From an uncultured Lachnospiraceae bacterium (GTDB lineage Bacteria; Bacillota; Clostridia; Lachnospirales; Lachnospiraceae): a DNA stretch of 9,212 nt. The translations under genes were made by a program, and so were the position numbers. This document shows, piece by piece, positions 1 to 6,284 of this stretch; position 1 is the stretch's first letter, and the number at the start of each line of letters is the position of its first letter. Below the pieces are notes generated by a model. It made no database searches and was not told the origin of the DNA. It was given only the letters and a program-made list of their open reading frames with translations. The stretch lies in assembly GCA_905236615.1 (NCBI GenBank), contig CAJORC010000165.1, positions 1-9,212 on the forward strand. Reading direction: 5' to 3'.

Positions 1-58
1 AAGCGTCAGCTTTGAGCAACGGCGTTACAAAAACGGACATCCGGCAACATTTAGTCAA

Positions 59-78
59 ATATAAACATGAGTTTATAT
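59..78. repeat. AT-rich inverted repeat upstream of secreted-protein gene
   Basis: A perfect 8 bp inverted repeat (ATATAAAC, loop ATGA, GTTTATAT) ends one base before a purine-rich ribosome-binding stretch (79-91) of the gene starting at 99. It could be an operator dyad or a weak 5' leader hairpin close to the ribosome site. The stem is mostly A-T pairs, so it would be only marginally stable as RNA. No convincing -35/-10 pair could be placed around it. Confidence 0.4.
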
Positions 79-98
79 AGGAGAAAGGGAGAAAATTT

Positions 99-947
99 AT
101 GAACAAAAAATCATTAGCTTTAATTCTTTCAATGGCTATGTTCTTCAGCTGCACAAGCCCTGCTTTTGCAGAAGAATCTCAGTCAGACAACGAGCAGGTT
201 GTTGCGATCGAAGAGACAGAAAACGACTCAACCGTAAGCAACAGTTCCGTTAGTTCCGACTCAAGATCAAAGAACGAATTTTATGGTTCAAAGACAGTAT
301 CTGCAGCTGAATTATCAAAAATAGTTGCAAACGGAAGCGCCATAACCATCAGTTCATGTGAAGCACTTCCCTATGTTGGAAAAAGAATTAAATACGGTAA
401 CGATGTAAATATGACTTTCACCGTTTCAAACGGCAGCTATTCAACAACTTTCAGCGGACTTGATGTAAGACTCAGCGCAAGAACCCACAACGACAGCATC
501 AGCACCGCAACAGAGTCCGACAAGATAAAGGCTCAGATCACAAGGATCTCTATTTCAAGAAAAGATTTAAGAACAGCCTTTAGAGATAAAGCAGTCTTAA
601 AGAAAGTAACAAAGGATATCCTTCTTGTAAGCAGAGCTCTCAGACATGAGGACGTGCTTTATGAGATCACTGAATATCCTGCCCAGGTTTCCGGCAACAA
701 AATATACAGTGCCAAGAAATATGCTTCAAAGACCGGTGACCTTGTCGTTAAGGTAAAAAAAGGTAATATCAGCAAGATCCAGCTTGTAATGGTTACAACA
801 AAGAACCACAGCGGCAAAAAGCGTGTCAGCGTTTACAACCTTAAGCCAAATGTGGACTACGAATTGAAGAGTGGAAACAAAGTAATCTTCAAGGGCGGTC
901 ATGTAACAAGCAACGGTGCGGAAATAACAATTCTTCCAAACAACTAA
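99..947 (+). CDS. Secreted protein of unknown function
   Basis: I do not recognise this 282-residue protein. It has a clear Sec signal peptide: lysines 3-4, a hydrophobic core at about 5-17, and a signal-peptidase I site A22-F23-A24 before E25. C18 is preceded by FFS, which is a poor lipobox, so a lipoprotein is unlikely. Residues 25-60 form a Ser/Asn/Glu-rich linker. The rest is predicted to be mostly beta strand, with many Ser, Thr, Lys and Asn. A 'LPYVGKRIK' stretch near residues 90-98 and a C-terminal 'Y.L..G..V...G.VTS.G..I.I' pattern faintly recall extracellular Ig-like or FN3-like beta-sandwich modules; this is a resemblance only. No sortase signal, S-layer repeat or enzyme motif is visible. 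The ATG is preceded by GGGAG with 7 nt spacing. The gene ends at a strong terminator, and its promoter is at or before the window edge. It probably acts outside the cell. Confidence 0.85.
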   Translation: MNKKSLALILSMAMFFSCTSPAFAEESQSDNEQVVAIEETENDSTVSNSSVSSDSRSKNEFYGSKTVSAAELSKIVANGSAITISSCEALPYVGKRIKYGNDVNMTFTVSNGSYSTTFSGLDVRLSARTHNDSISTATESDKIKAQITRISISRKDLRTAFRDKAVLKKVTKDILLVSRALRHEDVLYEITEYPAQVSGNKIYSAKKYASKTGDLVVKVKKGNISKIQLVMVTTKNHSGKKRVSVYNLKPNVDYELKSGNKVIFKGGHVTSNGAEITILPNN

Positions 948-988
948 AAAAGTCCCGTGGGTTTGAATCACCCACGGGATATTTTTTT
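946..988. terminator. Bidirectional intrinsic terminator
   Basis: A perfect 10 bp GC-rich stem (TCCCGTGGGT at 953-962, ACCCACGGGA at 970-979) has a 7-base loop. It is followed on the plus side by a T-rich tract (980-988) and preceded by an A-run (946-951) that becomes a U-tract on the minus strand. It therefore terminates both the secreted-protein gene and the convergent acetyltransferase gene. The stop codon of the acetyltransferase (968-970) spans the loop and the first base of the right-hand arm. Confidence 0.93.
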
Positions 989-1513
989 CGCAATTCCATG
1001 TTCTCCCACTATCTTTTCCATCCATATCATATTGTACCATCGTCCGAATTTATATCCGCATTTATGGAACTCTCCGACAGTCTCAAAGCCAAGGTGTGCA
1101 TGAAATTCAGCGCTGTTTCGTGTCAGATATTCATCTTCCTTTTCCGGATAACCTATACATGCATAAAGATTCAGGATTCCCATTTTCTTAAGTATTGCTT
1201 CCAGATCTTCATAGAGCATTCTTCCCATGCCGCATTTCTTTGCATCCCTGTCAAGATAAATGGTCAATTCGCACGACCAGTCGTAAGCCGCTCTTCCGAC
1301 AAACGCCCTTGCATATGCATAGCCTTCTATCTTCCCATCCCTTAAAATAACACGGTAGGGATAACGTTCCATTATCTGCTCCATCCGGGATCTGAATTCA
1401 TCGGGTGAAGGTGTATCATATTCGAAGGTGATCGCCGTATCTTTAACATAATAATCGTAAATCTCTACCAGTCTTTCTGCATCAGACAGTTCAGCATCTC
1501 TAATCGTAATCAC
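968..1513 (-). CDS. GNAT N-acetyltransferase, phosphinothricin-acetyltransferase-like
   Basis: The product is a 181-residue acetyl-CoA-dependent N-acetyltransferase of the GNAT superfamily, closest in pattern to the PAT/YwnH group. Numbered from the GTG start, it opens with 'ITIRDAELSDAERLVEIYDYYV', the usual N-terminus of this group. E82 in 'WSCELTIYL' matches the conserved strand-4 glutamate. 'KKCGMG' (about 92-97) is the acetyl-CoA pyrophosphate loop, and 'HLGF...G...G.KFGRW' near 139-159 is the family's C-terminal signature. The frame stays open upstream to an ATG at 1621, but the 36 extra residues are not family-like, whereas the GTG at 1513 has AGGAG 9 nt upstream and starts exactly at the domain. 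The last residues (KKISRG) are encoded by the shared terminator. Related enzymes acetylate phosphinothricin, methionine sulfone or other amines; the true substrate is unknown. No signal peptide, so it is cytoplasmic. Confidence 0.9.
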   Translation of the reverse strand: MITIRDAELSDAERLVEIYDYYVKDTAITFEYDTPSPDEFRSRMEQIMERYPYRVILRDGKIEGYAYARAFVGRAAYDWSCELTIYLDRDAKKCGMGRMLYEDLEAILKKMGILNLYACIGYPEKEDEYLTRNSAEFHAHLGFETVGEFHKCGYKFGRWYNMIWMEKIVGEHGIAKKISRG

Positions 1514-1522
1514 TAATTCAGG

Positions 1523-1527
1523 CTCCT
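1523..1527 (-). promoter_or_regulatory. Ribosome binding site setting the GTG start of the acetyltransferase
   Basis: AGGAG on the minus strand lies 9 nt before the GTG at 1513-1511. No comparable site precedes the upstream in-frame ATG at 1621. This supports the shorter, family-length protein. Confidence 0.8.
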
Positions 1528-1544
1528 TTTTTTGTTTTATATCT

Positions 1545-1573
1545 GTTTTACACCGCTTTTCCTTCGCAGTCAA
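1545..1573 (-). promoter_or_regulatory. Candidate sigma-A promoter of the acetyltransferase gene
   Basis: Reading the minus strand, TTGACT (1573-1568), a 17 bp spacer and TAAAAC (1550-1545) would start transcription near 1538, leaving a leader of about 25 nt that contains the AGGAG site. The -35 is good and the -10 moderate (4 of 6). It lies inside the longer open frame, which is another reason to prefer the GTG start. Confidence 0.5.
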
Positions 1574-1602
1574 TATGGCTACAATTCTATATGAGCTTCT
1601 AT

Positions 1603-1631
1603 TGGACAAACAGAACTCCATAGGATACTAT
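1603..1631 (+). promoter_or_regulatory. Candidate sigma-A promoter of the FNT-family channel gene
   Basis: TGGACA (1603-1608), a 17 bp spacer and TACTAT (1626-1631) give a plausible housekeeping promoter with a start near 1638, about 27 nt before the ATG. A short inverted repeat (CATAG-GATA-CTATG, 1619-1632) overlaps the -10 and might bind a regulator, but its 5 bp arms are weak evidence. This promoter is back-to-back with the acetyltransferase promoter; the two -35 boxes are about 30 bp apart. Confidence 0.5.
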
Positions 1632-1664
1632 GTAATCATATTATGCTAAAGGGAGGGATTAACA

Positions 1665-2288
1665 ATGAAATATTCTAAAACCTTTTTAACTGCGGTTCTG
1701 GCCGGTTTTTCCATTGGTCTGGGCGGAATGATATATCTTTCCGTAGATAATAAAGTGATCGGCTCTGCATTGTTCAGCATCGGGCTTTTCGTTGTTTTAA
1801 CGATGAACTTCAGCCTCTTTACCGGAAAGGTATGCTATATCCTTGAAGGCGACCGCATAAAGAATCTCATAAATATAATCATAATCTGGTTAGGGAATTT
1901 CATCGGCTCGCTGATCTTATCTCTGATAATACTGAATTCAAGGATCGGTCCCGCTATAAATGAAAAGGCCGCTGCACTATGCAGGGTCAAGAATGAAGAC
2001 AGCTATTTAAGTCTCTTTTTACTCGGTATTTTATGCAATATCTTCATTTTCATCGCAGTGGACGAATATAAAAAAAATACCCACACAATCGGGAAATATA
2101 TCGCAATATTTCTCGCTGTAATGGGCTTCATTTTAGCAGGCACCGAGCACTGCGTCGCTGATATGTTTTATTATAACGCTGCACAGGCGTACTCGGGAGA
2201 AATGTTCATCCGTCTGCTTGTAATCACGCTCGGCAACTCATTGGGCGGTATCAGTTCAAATTACTTTTCAGTATCCGCCGGTCAATAA
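1665..2288 (+). CDS. Compact formate/nitrite transporter (FNT) family channel
   Basis: The product is a 207-residue membrane protein with six predicted transmembrane helices (about 8-26, 31-56, 66-90, 113-133, 141-160 and 181-203), the count expected for one FNT protomer. Family marks are 'LFTGKV' (51-56) in the broken second helix, 'AGTEHCVADMF' (158-168) with H162 at the position of the conserved pore histidine of FocA-type channels, and 'TLGNSLGG' (188-195) in the last helix. Known FNT proteins form pentamers that move formate, nitrite, hydrosulfide or other small monovalent anions; which one applies here cannot be read from sequence. It is shorter than FocA (about 285 residues), mainly through short loops and termini, and looks complete rather than truncated. 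GGGAGG lies 8 nt before the ATG. Its last 38 bases overlap the 3' end of the opposing DUF624 gene, and no terminator follows. Confidence 0.88.
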   Translation: MKYSKTFLTAVLAGFSIGLGGMIYLSVDNKVIGSALFSIGLFVVLTMNFSLFTGKVCYILEGDRIKNLINIIIIWLGNFIGSLILSLIILNSRIGPAINEKAAALCRVKNEDSYLSLFLLGILCNIFIFIAVDEYKKNTHTIGKYIAIFLAVMGFILAGTEHCVADMFYYNAAQAYSGEMFIRLLVITLGNSLGGISSNYFSVSAGQ

Positions 2289-2940
2289 CTTCATTTATTA
2301 TATTTATGATGAATAACTGCTCCAGCGCAGCTCCGAAAACAGCCGTCACGATCAATGAGAACGGCAGCAGGCTTAAAGACAGAAAAACAGATATAAATAA
2401 GAGCAGGATAAGCTTCAGATTTGCCTTCCATTCGATCAGGATAAATATCACAGAGTTTCTTATGATCCCTGTAATATTCAGTTCCAGTATTGCAGCCATT
2501 GTAAATGCGTATGCAGCAAAAACAGTTCCGACCGTCATGCAGATAATTCCTATCGACGACATCATGGCAGACAGGTCTGTTCCGCGATAATTACCTGCAA
2601 GACTTGCAATATAAAAACCATAAAATATCACAGCTGCTGAAAGGATCCCCAGCGGTAATGCCCTGAAGATCTCTGACTTAAATTCCTTGAAGAAATCTGT
2701 CATATCAAAAGCATATCCGTCACGATACATTTTTATCAGATAACGGTTCATTGCCATGACTGCGGCGGGTGCCGTGAAAATAGGCAGGCAGCAGATAATA
2801 AACATGAAGTTAACAGCAGCTATTCTTCCTGTATAATTAATTATCAGATAAACAATCCGAGGGAGACCCGAGCGCGGCGGCTTAGTCTCCCTTTCATTAT
2901 TTCCAAGATACCAGTTTGTAAATTTAGTCAGAATATTCAT
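2251..2940 (-). CDS. DUF624 (YesL-like) membrane protein
   Basis: The product is a 229-residue integral membrane protein. After a polar N-terminus come helices at about 38-63, 93-115, 127-153 and 176-215. The stretch 'CLPIFTAPAAVMAMNRYL...D.TDFFKEFKSEIFRALPLG' (51-98) is the typical DUF624 signature: LP-x-x-T, a small-residue turn, a basic segment, then DFF..FK. Family members often sit in carbohydrate-uptake operons of Firmicutes beside CUT1 permeases, as here; the biochemical role is not established, and an accessory or assembly function is a guess. It is the last gene of the sugar operon: the MalG-type gene's stop TGA is followed by GAT and this ATG, and only weak purine-rich pairing precedes it, suggesting translational coupling. 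Its 3' end overlaps the convergent FNT gene, and no terminator is visible. Confidence 0.88.
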   Translation of the reverse strand: MNILTKFTNWYLGNNERETKPPRSGLPRIVYLIINYTGRIAAVNFMFIICCLPIFTAPAAVMAMNRYLIKMYRDGYAFDMTDFFKEFKSEIFRALPLGILSAAVIFYGFYIASLAGNYRGTDLSAMMSSIGIICMTVGTVFAAYAFTMAAILELNITGIIRNSVIFILIEWKANLKLILLLFISVFLSLSLLPFSLIVTAVFGAALEQLFIINIINEVIDRRILKSNLN

Positions 2941-2943
2941 ATC

Positions 2944-3819
2944 TCAATTCTTCATTCCTGTTAAAACTATTCCTTCTACAAAACTCTTTTGACCAAATAT
3001 ATAAATGATAATACCGGGTGCGATCGTCATAAAGGTTGCCGCCAGAGCAACCGGCCAGTTGGTTCCGAAGGAACCCGTGAAATTTGTAAGGGCGATTGCA
3101 AATGTAAACTTGCTCATACTGTTTATATAGATTATCTGCTGAAGCATATCATTCCATATCTGGATAAAAAGCATCATTGCAACAACCACTATCGCCGGTT
3201 TGATAGCCGGAACTATGATGGTCCACAATATCCTCATACGTCCTGCCCCATCGATGGAAGCCGCTTCATCAAGATCCCGTGGAATAGTCATAATGAACTG
3301 CTTGATCAGGAAAATGTTGAAGAAACCACCGCCTGTAAGGAACGGAAGAATAAGAGGCCAGTAGGTATCTCCCAGTCCGAGGAACTTCGTCCAGACAATG
3401 TAGAGCGGGATTAGTGTTACCATTCCCGGTAAAAGTATCGTGCTTACACAAATACTGAAGAAAAGCTTTTTCCCTCTGAATCTTAGTCTTGCGAAAGAAT
3501 ATCCGCAAAAGATAGCCGTTACCGTTCCGAAAAGAACTGCCGGAATGATTATTGAAAAGGTATTTACAAAATATCTCCAATACTCAAAGGTTTCCAATGC
3601 CTTTGAATAATTCGCCCATAACCATTCATGGGGAATGAATGAAGGCGGATACGCATTCAGGGCTCCAACGCTCATTAATGATGAACGGAATATCCACCAG
3701 ATCGGCAGCAGCACCAGCATGGCAAATATCAATACCACAAAGGTTGCCAGCCAGTTGTGAAGGTTCTCTCTTTTCCTGCGTCCACTCATTGAGGATGCTT
3801 TTACTGCTGTATTTACCAT
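2944..3819 (-). CDS. Carbohydrate ABC transporter permease, MalG type (CUT1)
   Basis: The product is a 291-residue inner-membrane permease with six predicted helices. The conserved cytoplasmic EAA loop, which docks the ATPase, is at 185-208 (E185-A186-A187, G191, then P204 and P208). The ending 'GQKSFVEGIVLTGMKN' is characteristic of MalG-type subunits ('Q+.F..G...GAVKG'). It would pair with the MalF-type subunit encoded just upstream. The ATG has AGGAG at 3832-3828 with 8 nt spacing. That site lies in the last two glutamate codons of the upstream permease, whose stop is 5 nt before this start, so the pair is probably translationally coupled. The substrate is inferred only from the operon: a GH127-processed oligosaccharide. 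Confidence 0.93.
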   Translation of the reverse strand: MVNTAVKASSMSGRRKRENLHNWLATFVVLIFAMLVLLPIWWIFRSSLMSVGALNAYPPSFIPHEWLWANYSKALETFEYWRYFVNTFSIIIPAVLFGTVTAIFCGYSFARLRFRGKKLFFSICVSTILLPGMVTLIPLYIVWTKFLGLGDTYWPLILPFLTGGGFFNIFLIKQFIMTIPRDLDEAASIDGAGRMRILWTIIVPAIKPAIVVVAMMLFIQIWNDMLQQIIYINSMSKFTFAIALTNFTGSFGTNWPVALAATFMTIAPGIIIYIFGQKSFVEGIVLTGMKN

Positions 3820-3824
3820 ATGTC

Positions 3825-4772
3825 TTACTCCTCTCCGAATATACTGTCTTTCTGTGTGAAAAACAGGAAAAATGTAAATATACCTACTATTACGAAAAAT
3901 ACTACTGAGTAAGCTGCTGCATAACCAAGCTTATTTTTCTTAAAAGCATACATATAGATCACATAAGACATGAACATCGATTTCTTTGCAGGTCCTCCGT
4001 TGGTCAATGCCAGTGCCGGATTTATAACCTGCAGATGTGTTATCAGCGCCGTAAGAACATTATAGAATATTATCGGTCTGATACTCGGTATCGTAACATG
4101 CCAGAATCTCTGAATGGCATTTGCGCCATCGATCATTGCCGCTTCTTTATAAACAGTCGGTACATTCTGAAGTCCGGCAAGGAAGATCACTATCAGATTT
4201 CCGCTTGTCCATACCGCAATAACTACAAGCGACGGTATAACTTCAGCCGGGCTGTTCAGGAATTTATGGGGAGTAAGTCCCATCATTCTGAATATGAAAT
4301 TGAAAAGGCCGAAATTCTGCTCGTAAAGCCACTGCCATCCCTTAAATACACCAATTGCAGGCAAGAGGTAGGGAATAAAAAAGATTGACCTGAATATTGT
4401 CCTTGCCTTTATGTCCATGTTTAAGAGTATTGCAATAAATAGTGAATAGATTATTGAACCAAGAACCGCAAGCAGTGCATATAATACCGTCGAGGTAAGC
4501 GAATCCGCCAGATAAATGTCCTTTGTAAATATCTTTTCAAAATTCTCTATACCCACAAATTTTGCATCACTAAGCCCGTTCCAGTCAAAGAAACTTAACA
4601 CGAACACCGCAAGCGTAGGTCCGTAACTTATAAGTGTTACTCCGAGGAAAGCCGGGATCAGGCAAAGCTTTGCCATTCTCTCTTCCTCTCTTGTTGCCCT
4701 TGAAGACGTTTTTTTCTTTCTTTCTTTTTTCATATTTACTTTACCCGCCTTCAGACTACCCAAATATTCCAT
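3825..4772 (-). CDS. Carbohydrate ABC transporter permease, MalF/UgpA type (CUT1)
   Basis: The product is a 315-residue permease. A strongly basic cytoplasmic N-terminus (residues 11-35) is followed by six predicted helices (about 36-60, 92-118, 130-150, 180-200, 237-255 and 285-306). The EAA loop is at 210-233 (E210-A211-A212, G216, P229 and P233). 'NPALALTNGGPAKKSMFMSYVIYMYAF' near 251-277 is a typical MalF/UgpA C-terminal segment ('TxGGP...S'). It would form a heterodimeric channel with the next permease. The start at 4772 is chosen because AGGAG (4785-4781) lies 8 nt upstream; an internal ATG at residue 14 has a weaker site. It is separated from the upstream receptor gene by 56 nt containing a perfect hairpin. 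No ATP-binding subunit is encoded nearby. Confidence 0.93.
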   Translation of the reverse strand: MEYLGSLKAGKVNMKKERKKKTSSRATREEERMAKLCLIPAFLGVTLISYGPTLAVFVLSFFDWNGLSDAKFVGIENFEKIFTKDIYLADSLTSTVLYALLAVLGSIIYSLFIAILLNMDIKARTIFRSIFFIPYLLPAIGVFKGWQWLYEQNFGLFNFIFRMMGLTPHKFLNSPAEVIPSLVVIAVWTSGNLIVIFLAGLQNVPTVYKEAAMIDGANAIQRFWHVTIPSIRPIIFYNVLTALITHLQVINPALALTNGGPAKKSMFMSYVIYMYAFKKNKLGYAAAYSVVFFVIVGIFTFFLFFTQKDSIFGEE

Positions 4773-4791
4773 AAATACTTCTCCTGAGTTT

Positions 4792-4823
4792 ACGGGGAGA
4801 CTTTTCCGTCTCCCCGTTTTTTT
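4792..4823 (-). other. Intercistronic stem-loop between receptor and permease genes
   Basis: A perfect 10 bp stem (ACGGGGAGAC at 4792-4801, GTCTCCCCGT at 4808-4817) with a 6-base loop lies 11 nt after the stop of the binding-protein gene and about 6 nt before the ribosome site of the permease gene. In the operon's reading direction it is preceded by an A-run and followed by AAACTC, so it lacks a U-tract and is not a standard terminator. It more likely protects the 3' end of the receptor mRNA and lowers permease output. Read on the plus strand it does have a 7-base T-tract (4817-4823) and could stop antisense transcription. Confidence 0.8.
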
Positions 4824-4828
4824 GTATT

Positions 4829-6262
4829 TTACTGAGGATTATTTTCCTCAAAGATACTCATAAGCTCATCTTTATTTTCACTGATTGCCTCGCTCATTGT
4901 CTGATCACCTGACCATACACCCGAGAAAACAGTATCAAGTGTTGCATTAAACTCCTCTGTTCCGTTTACATAGTACCATGCGGTTGACTTCGAATAGTCT
5001 TTTGCATAATCAACAACTGCGCTCTTGTACATATCGTGATCCGGGAAATTCGGATTGTCTATCCACTTTGATGTCTTGCTTTCATCGGTATACCAGTCAT
5101 CAAGTATAGGCATCCATGTACCTGCTTCGATCAATGACCAGTTGTTATCTTCCTGTGAATACCACTTAAGCCATTCCATAGCCTCTTCCGGATGCTTTGT
5201 TGTTGAAAATACTACGTTAGGACCACCTGTGCAGATGGTAACCTTCTCCTTCATATAAGGAAGGACACCTACACCATAATTGAAATCAGCATTCGGGCCA
5301 AGGAAAGTTCCAACGTTCCATGCTCCGTCAGTTGCCATAACTACCTTCTTGCTTCCAAGAGATGACTCAAGAGCATTTGCAGCACTCGATACAGGCGGTG
5401 CACAATGATATACATTTGAAAGATCTGCAATCTTCTGAAGTGCATCTACTGTAGCTTCCGAATCGATCGTGCATGTTTTTCCATCTTCACTGTAATAGCC
5501 TGAACCATTTGATCTTGCCCATACTTCAAGCTGCCATGGAAGTGTATTTACTGTACATCCGTAAATATCAATATTGTTTTCATCAAAATCGGGATCAAGC
5601 GCATTTTTACCGTTTACATCAAGAGTAAGTGTCTGAGCGGTTTTAACAAATGTATCCCAGTCCCATGCTTCATCTGCTTTTGCAGGAGGTGTAACCGTGG
5701 AAACATCGATGCCTTCCTTTTCACAGACTTCTGCAAGAAGATCTTTATTATACCAGATATTAAGTACTTCATTTGCTGCCGAATAAGCTACCGTATTTCC
5801 TTCATACTTAAATGCGAGACTGTCGAGAGGCTTAGCCTCACCTTCTCCGTACATATCACTGATGTCAGCGAGAAGTCCGTTCTCTGCAAACTTCAGAACT
5901 CCCGCTTCTGACATGATACCGGTATCCGGAAGCTCGCCTGCAGTAGCCATTGCGTTAAGCTTGGTAACATAAGTATCATGATCGATCTTAATGACTTCAA
6001 CCTCTATCTTGTCCTGTGATTCATTAAACTTCTCTGCAACCTTCTGAGTAGCTGCTGTCTCCGTTTCATTTCCCCACTGGGCATAAGTAATGTGGACTCT
6101 TCCATCCTCAGCAGCCTGCCCTCCTGAGCTTTCACTTCCCGAATCCGCTGCCGCAGTCCCTGTGCTGCCGCCTGCCGGCGCGCTGCTTCCGCATGCTGTG
6201 AGCAGCATTGTTGATGCCATTAGTGCTGACACTAATATCCTGTTGACTTTTTTCGATTTCAT
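4829..6262 (-). CDS. Sugar ABC transporter substrate-binding lipoprotein (CUT1)
   Basis: The product is a 477-residue extracellular receptor anchored to the membrane by lipid. A basic N-terminus and hydrophobic core lead to the lipobox L-T-A-C with the lipidated cysteine at residue 24, followed by a Gly/Ser/Ala-rich linker to about 54. The mature part begins 'ITYAQWGNETETAATQKVAEKFNES' and contains 'DTYVTKLNAMATAGELPDTGIM', the usual opening of SBP_bac_1 family sugar receptors. 'GAWNVGTFLG' and 'EEAMEWLKWYS' further on also fit this family. It has many tryptophans and tyrosines, typical of sugar-binding clefts. The ATG at 6262 is preferred over the one two codons upstream (6268) because AGGAGG (6277-6272) is 9 nt from the former and only 3 nt from the latter. 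It follows the GH127 stop by 22 nt. The specific ligand is unknown. Confidence 0.95.
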   Translation of the reverse strand: MKSKKVNRILVSALMASTMLLTACGSSAPAGGSTGTAAADSGSESSGGQAAEDGRVHITYAQWGNETETAATQKVAEKFNESQDKIEVEVIKIDHDTYVTKLNAMATAGELPDTGIMSEAGVLKFAENGLLADISDMYGEGEAKPLDSLAFKYEGNTVAYSAANEVLNIWYNKDLLAEVCEKEGIDVSTVTPPAKADEAWDWDTFVKTAQTLTLDVNGKNALDPDFDENNIDIYGCTVNTLPWQLEVWARSNGSGYYSEDGKTCTIDSEATVDALQKIADLSNVYHCAPPVSSAANALESSLGSKKVVMATDGAWNVGTFLGPNADFNYGVGVLPYMKEKVTICTGGPNVVFSTTKHPEEAMEWLKWYSQEDNNWSLIEAGTWMPILDDWYTDESKTSKWIDNPNFPDHDMYKSAVVDYAKDYSKSTAWYYVNGTEEFNATLDTVFSGVWSGDQTMSEAISENKDELMSIFEENNPQ

Positions 6263-6271
6263 ATCCATTAC

Positions 6272-6277
6272 CCTCCT
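6272..6277 (-). promoter_or_regulatory. Strong ribosome binding site of the sugar-binding lipoprotein gene
   Basis: AGGAGG, a full-strength Shine-Dalgarno match, lies 9 nt before the ATG at 6262 and too close (3 nt) to the ATG at 6268. It is the strongest site in the operon, consistent with the receptor being made in excess of the permeases. Confidence 0.75.
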
Positions 6278-6284
6278 GATACAA

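Noticed and set aside
2..80. Two short open frames reaching in from the left edge (frame 2 stopping at 62-64, frame 3 stopping at 78-80) that could be the 3' end of an upstream gene.
   Set aside because: Both are under 27 codons, neither is recognisable, and two overlapping open frames in AT-rich DNA are expected by chance. More upstream sequence would decide.
4035..4388. Plus-strand open frame of 117 codons opposite the MalF-type permease, and similar plus-strand frames inside GH127, the receptor and the LacI gene.
   Set aside because: They lie antisense to clearly conserved genes, lack good ribosome sites and give low-complexity or non-family sequences; they are shadows of the real genes.
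4733..4772. Alternative start of the MalF-type permease at residue 14 (ATG at 4733).
   Set aside because: The upstream ATG at 4772 has AGGAG with ideal 8 nt spacing; the internal one has only a weaker GGCGGG-like stretch.
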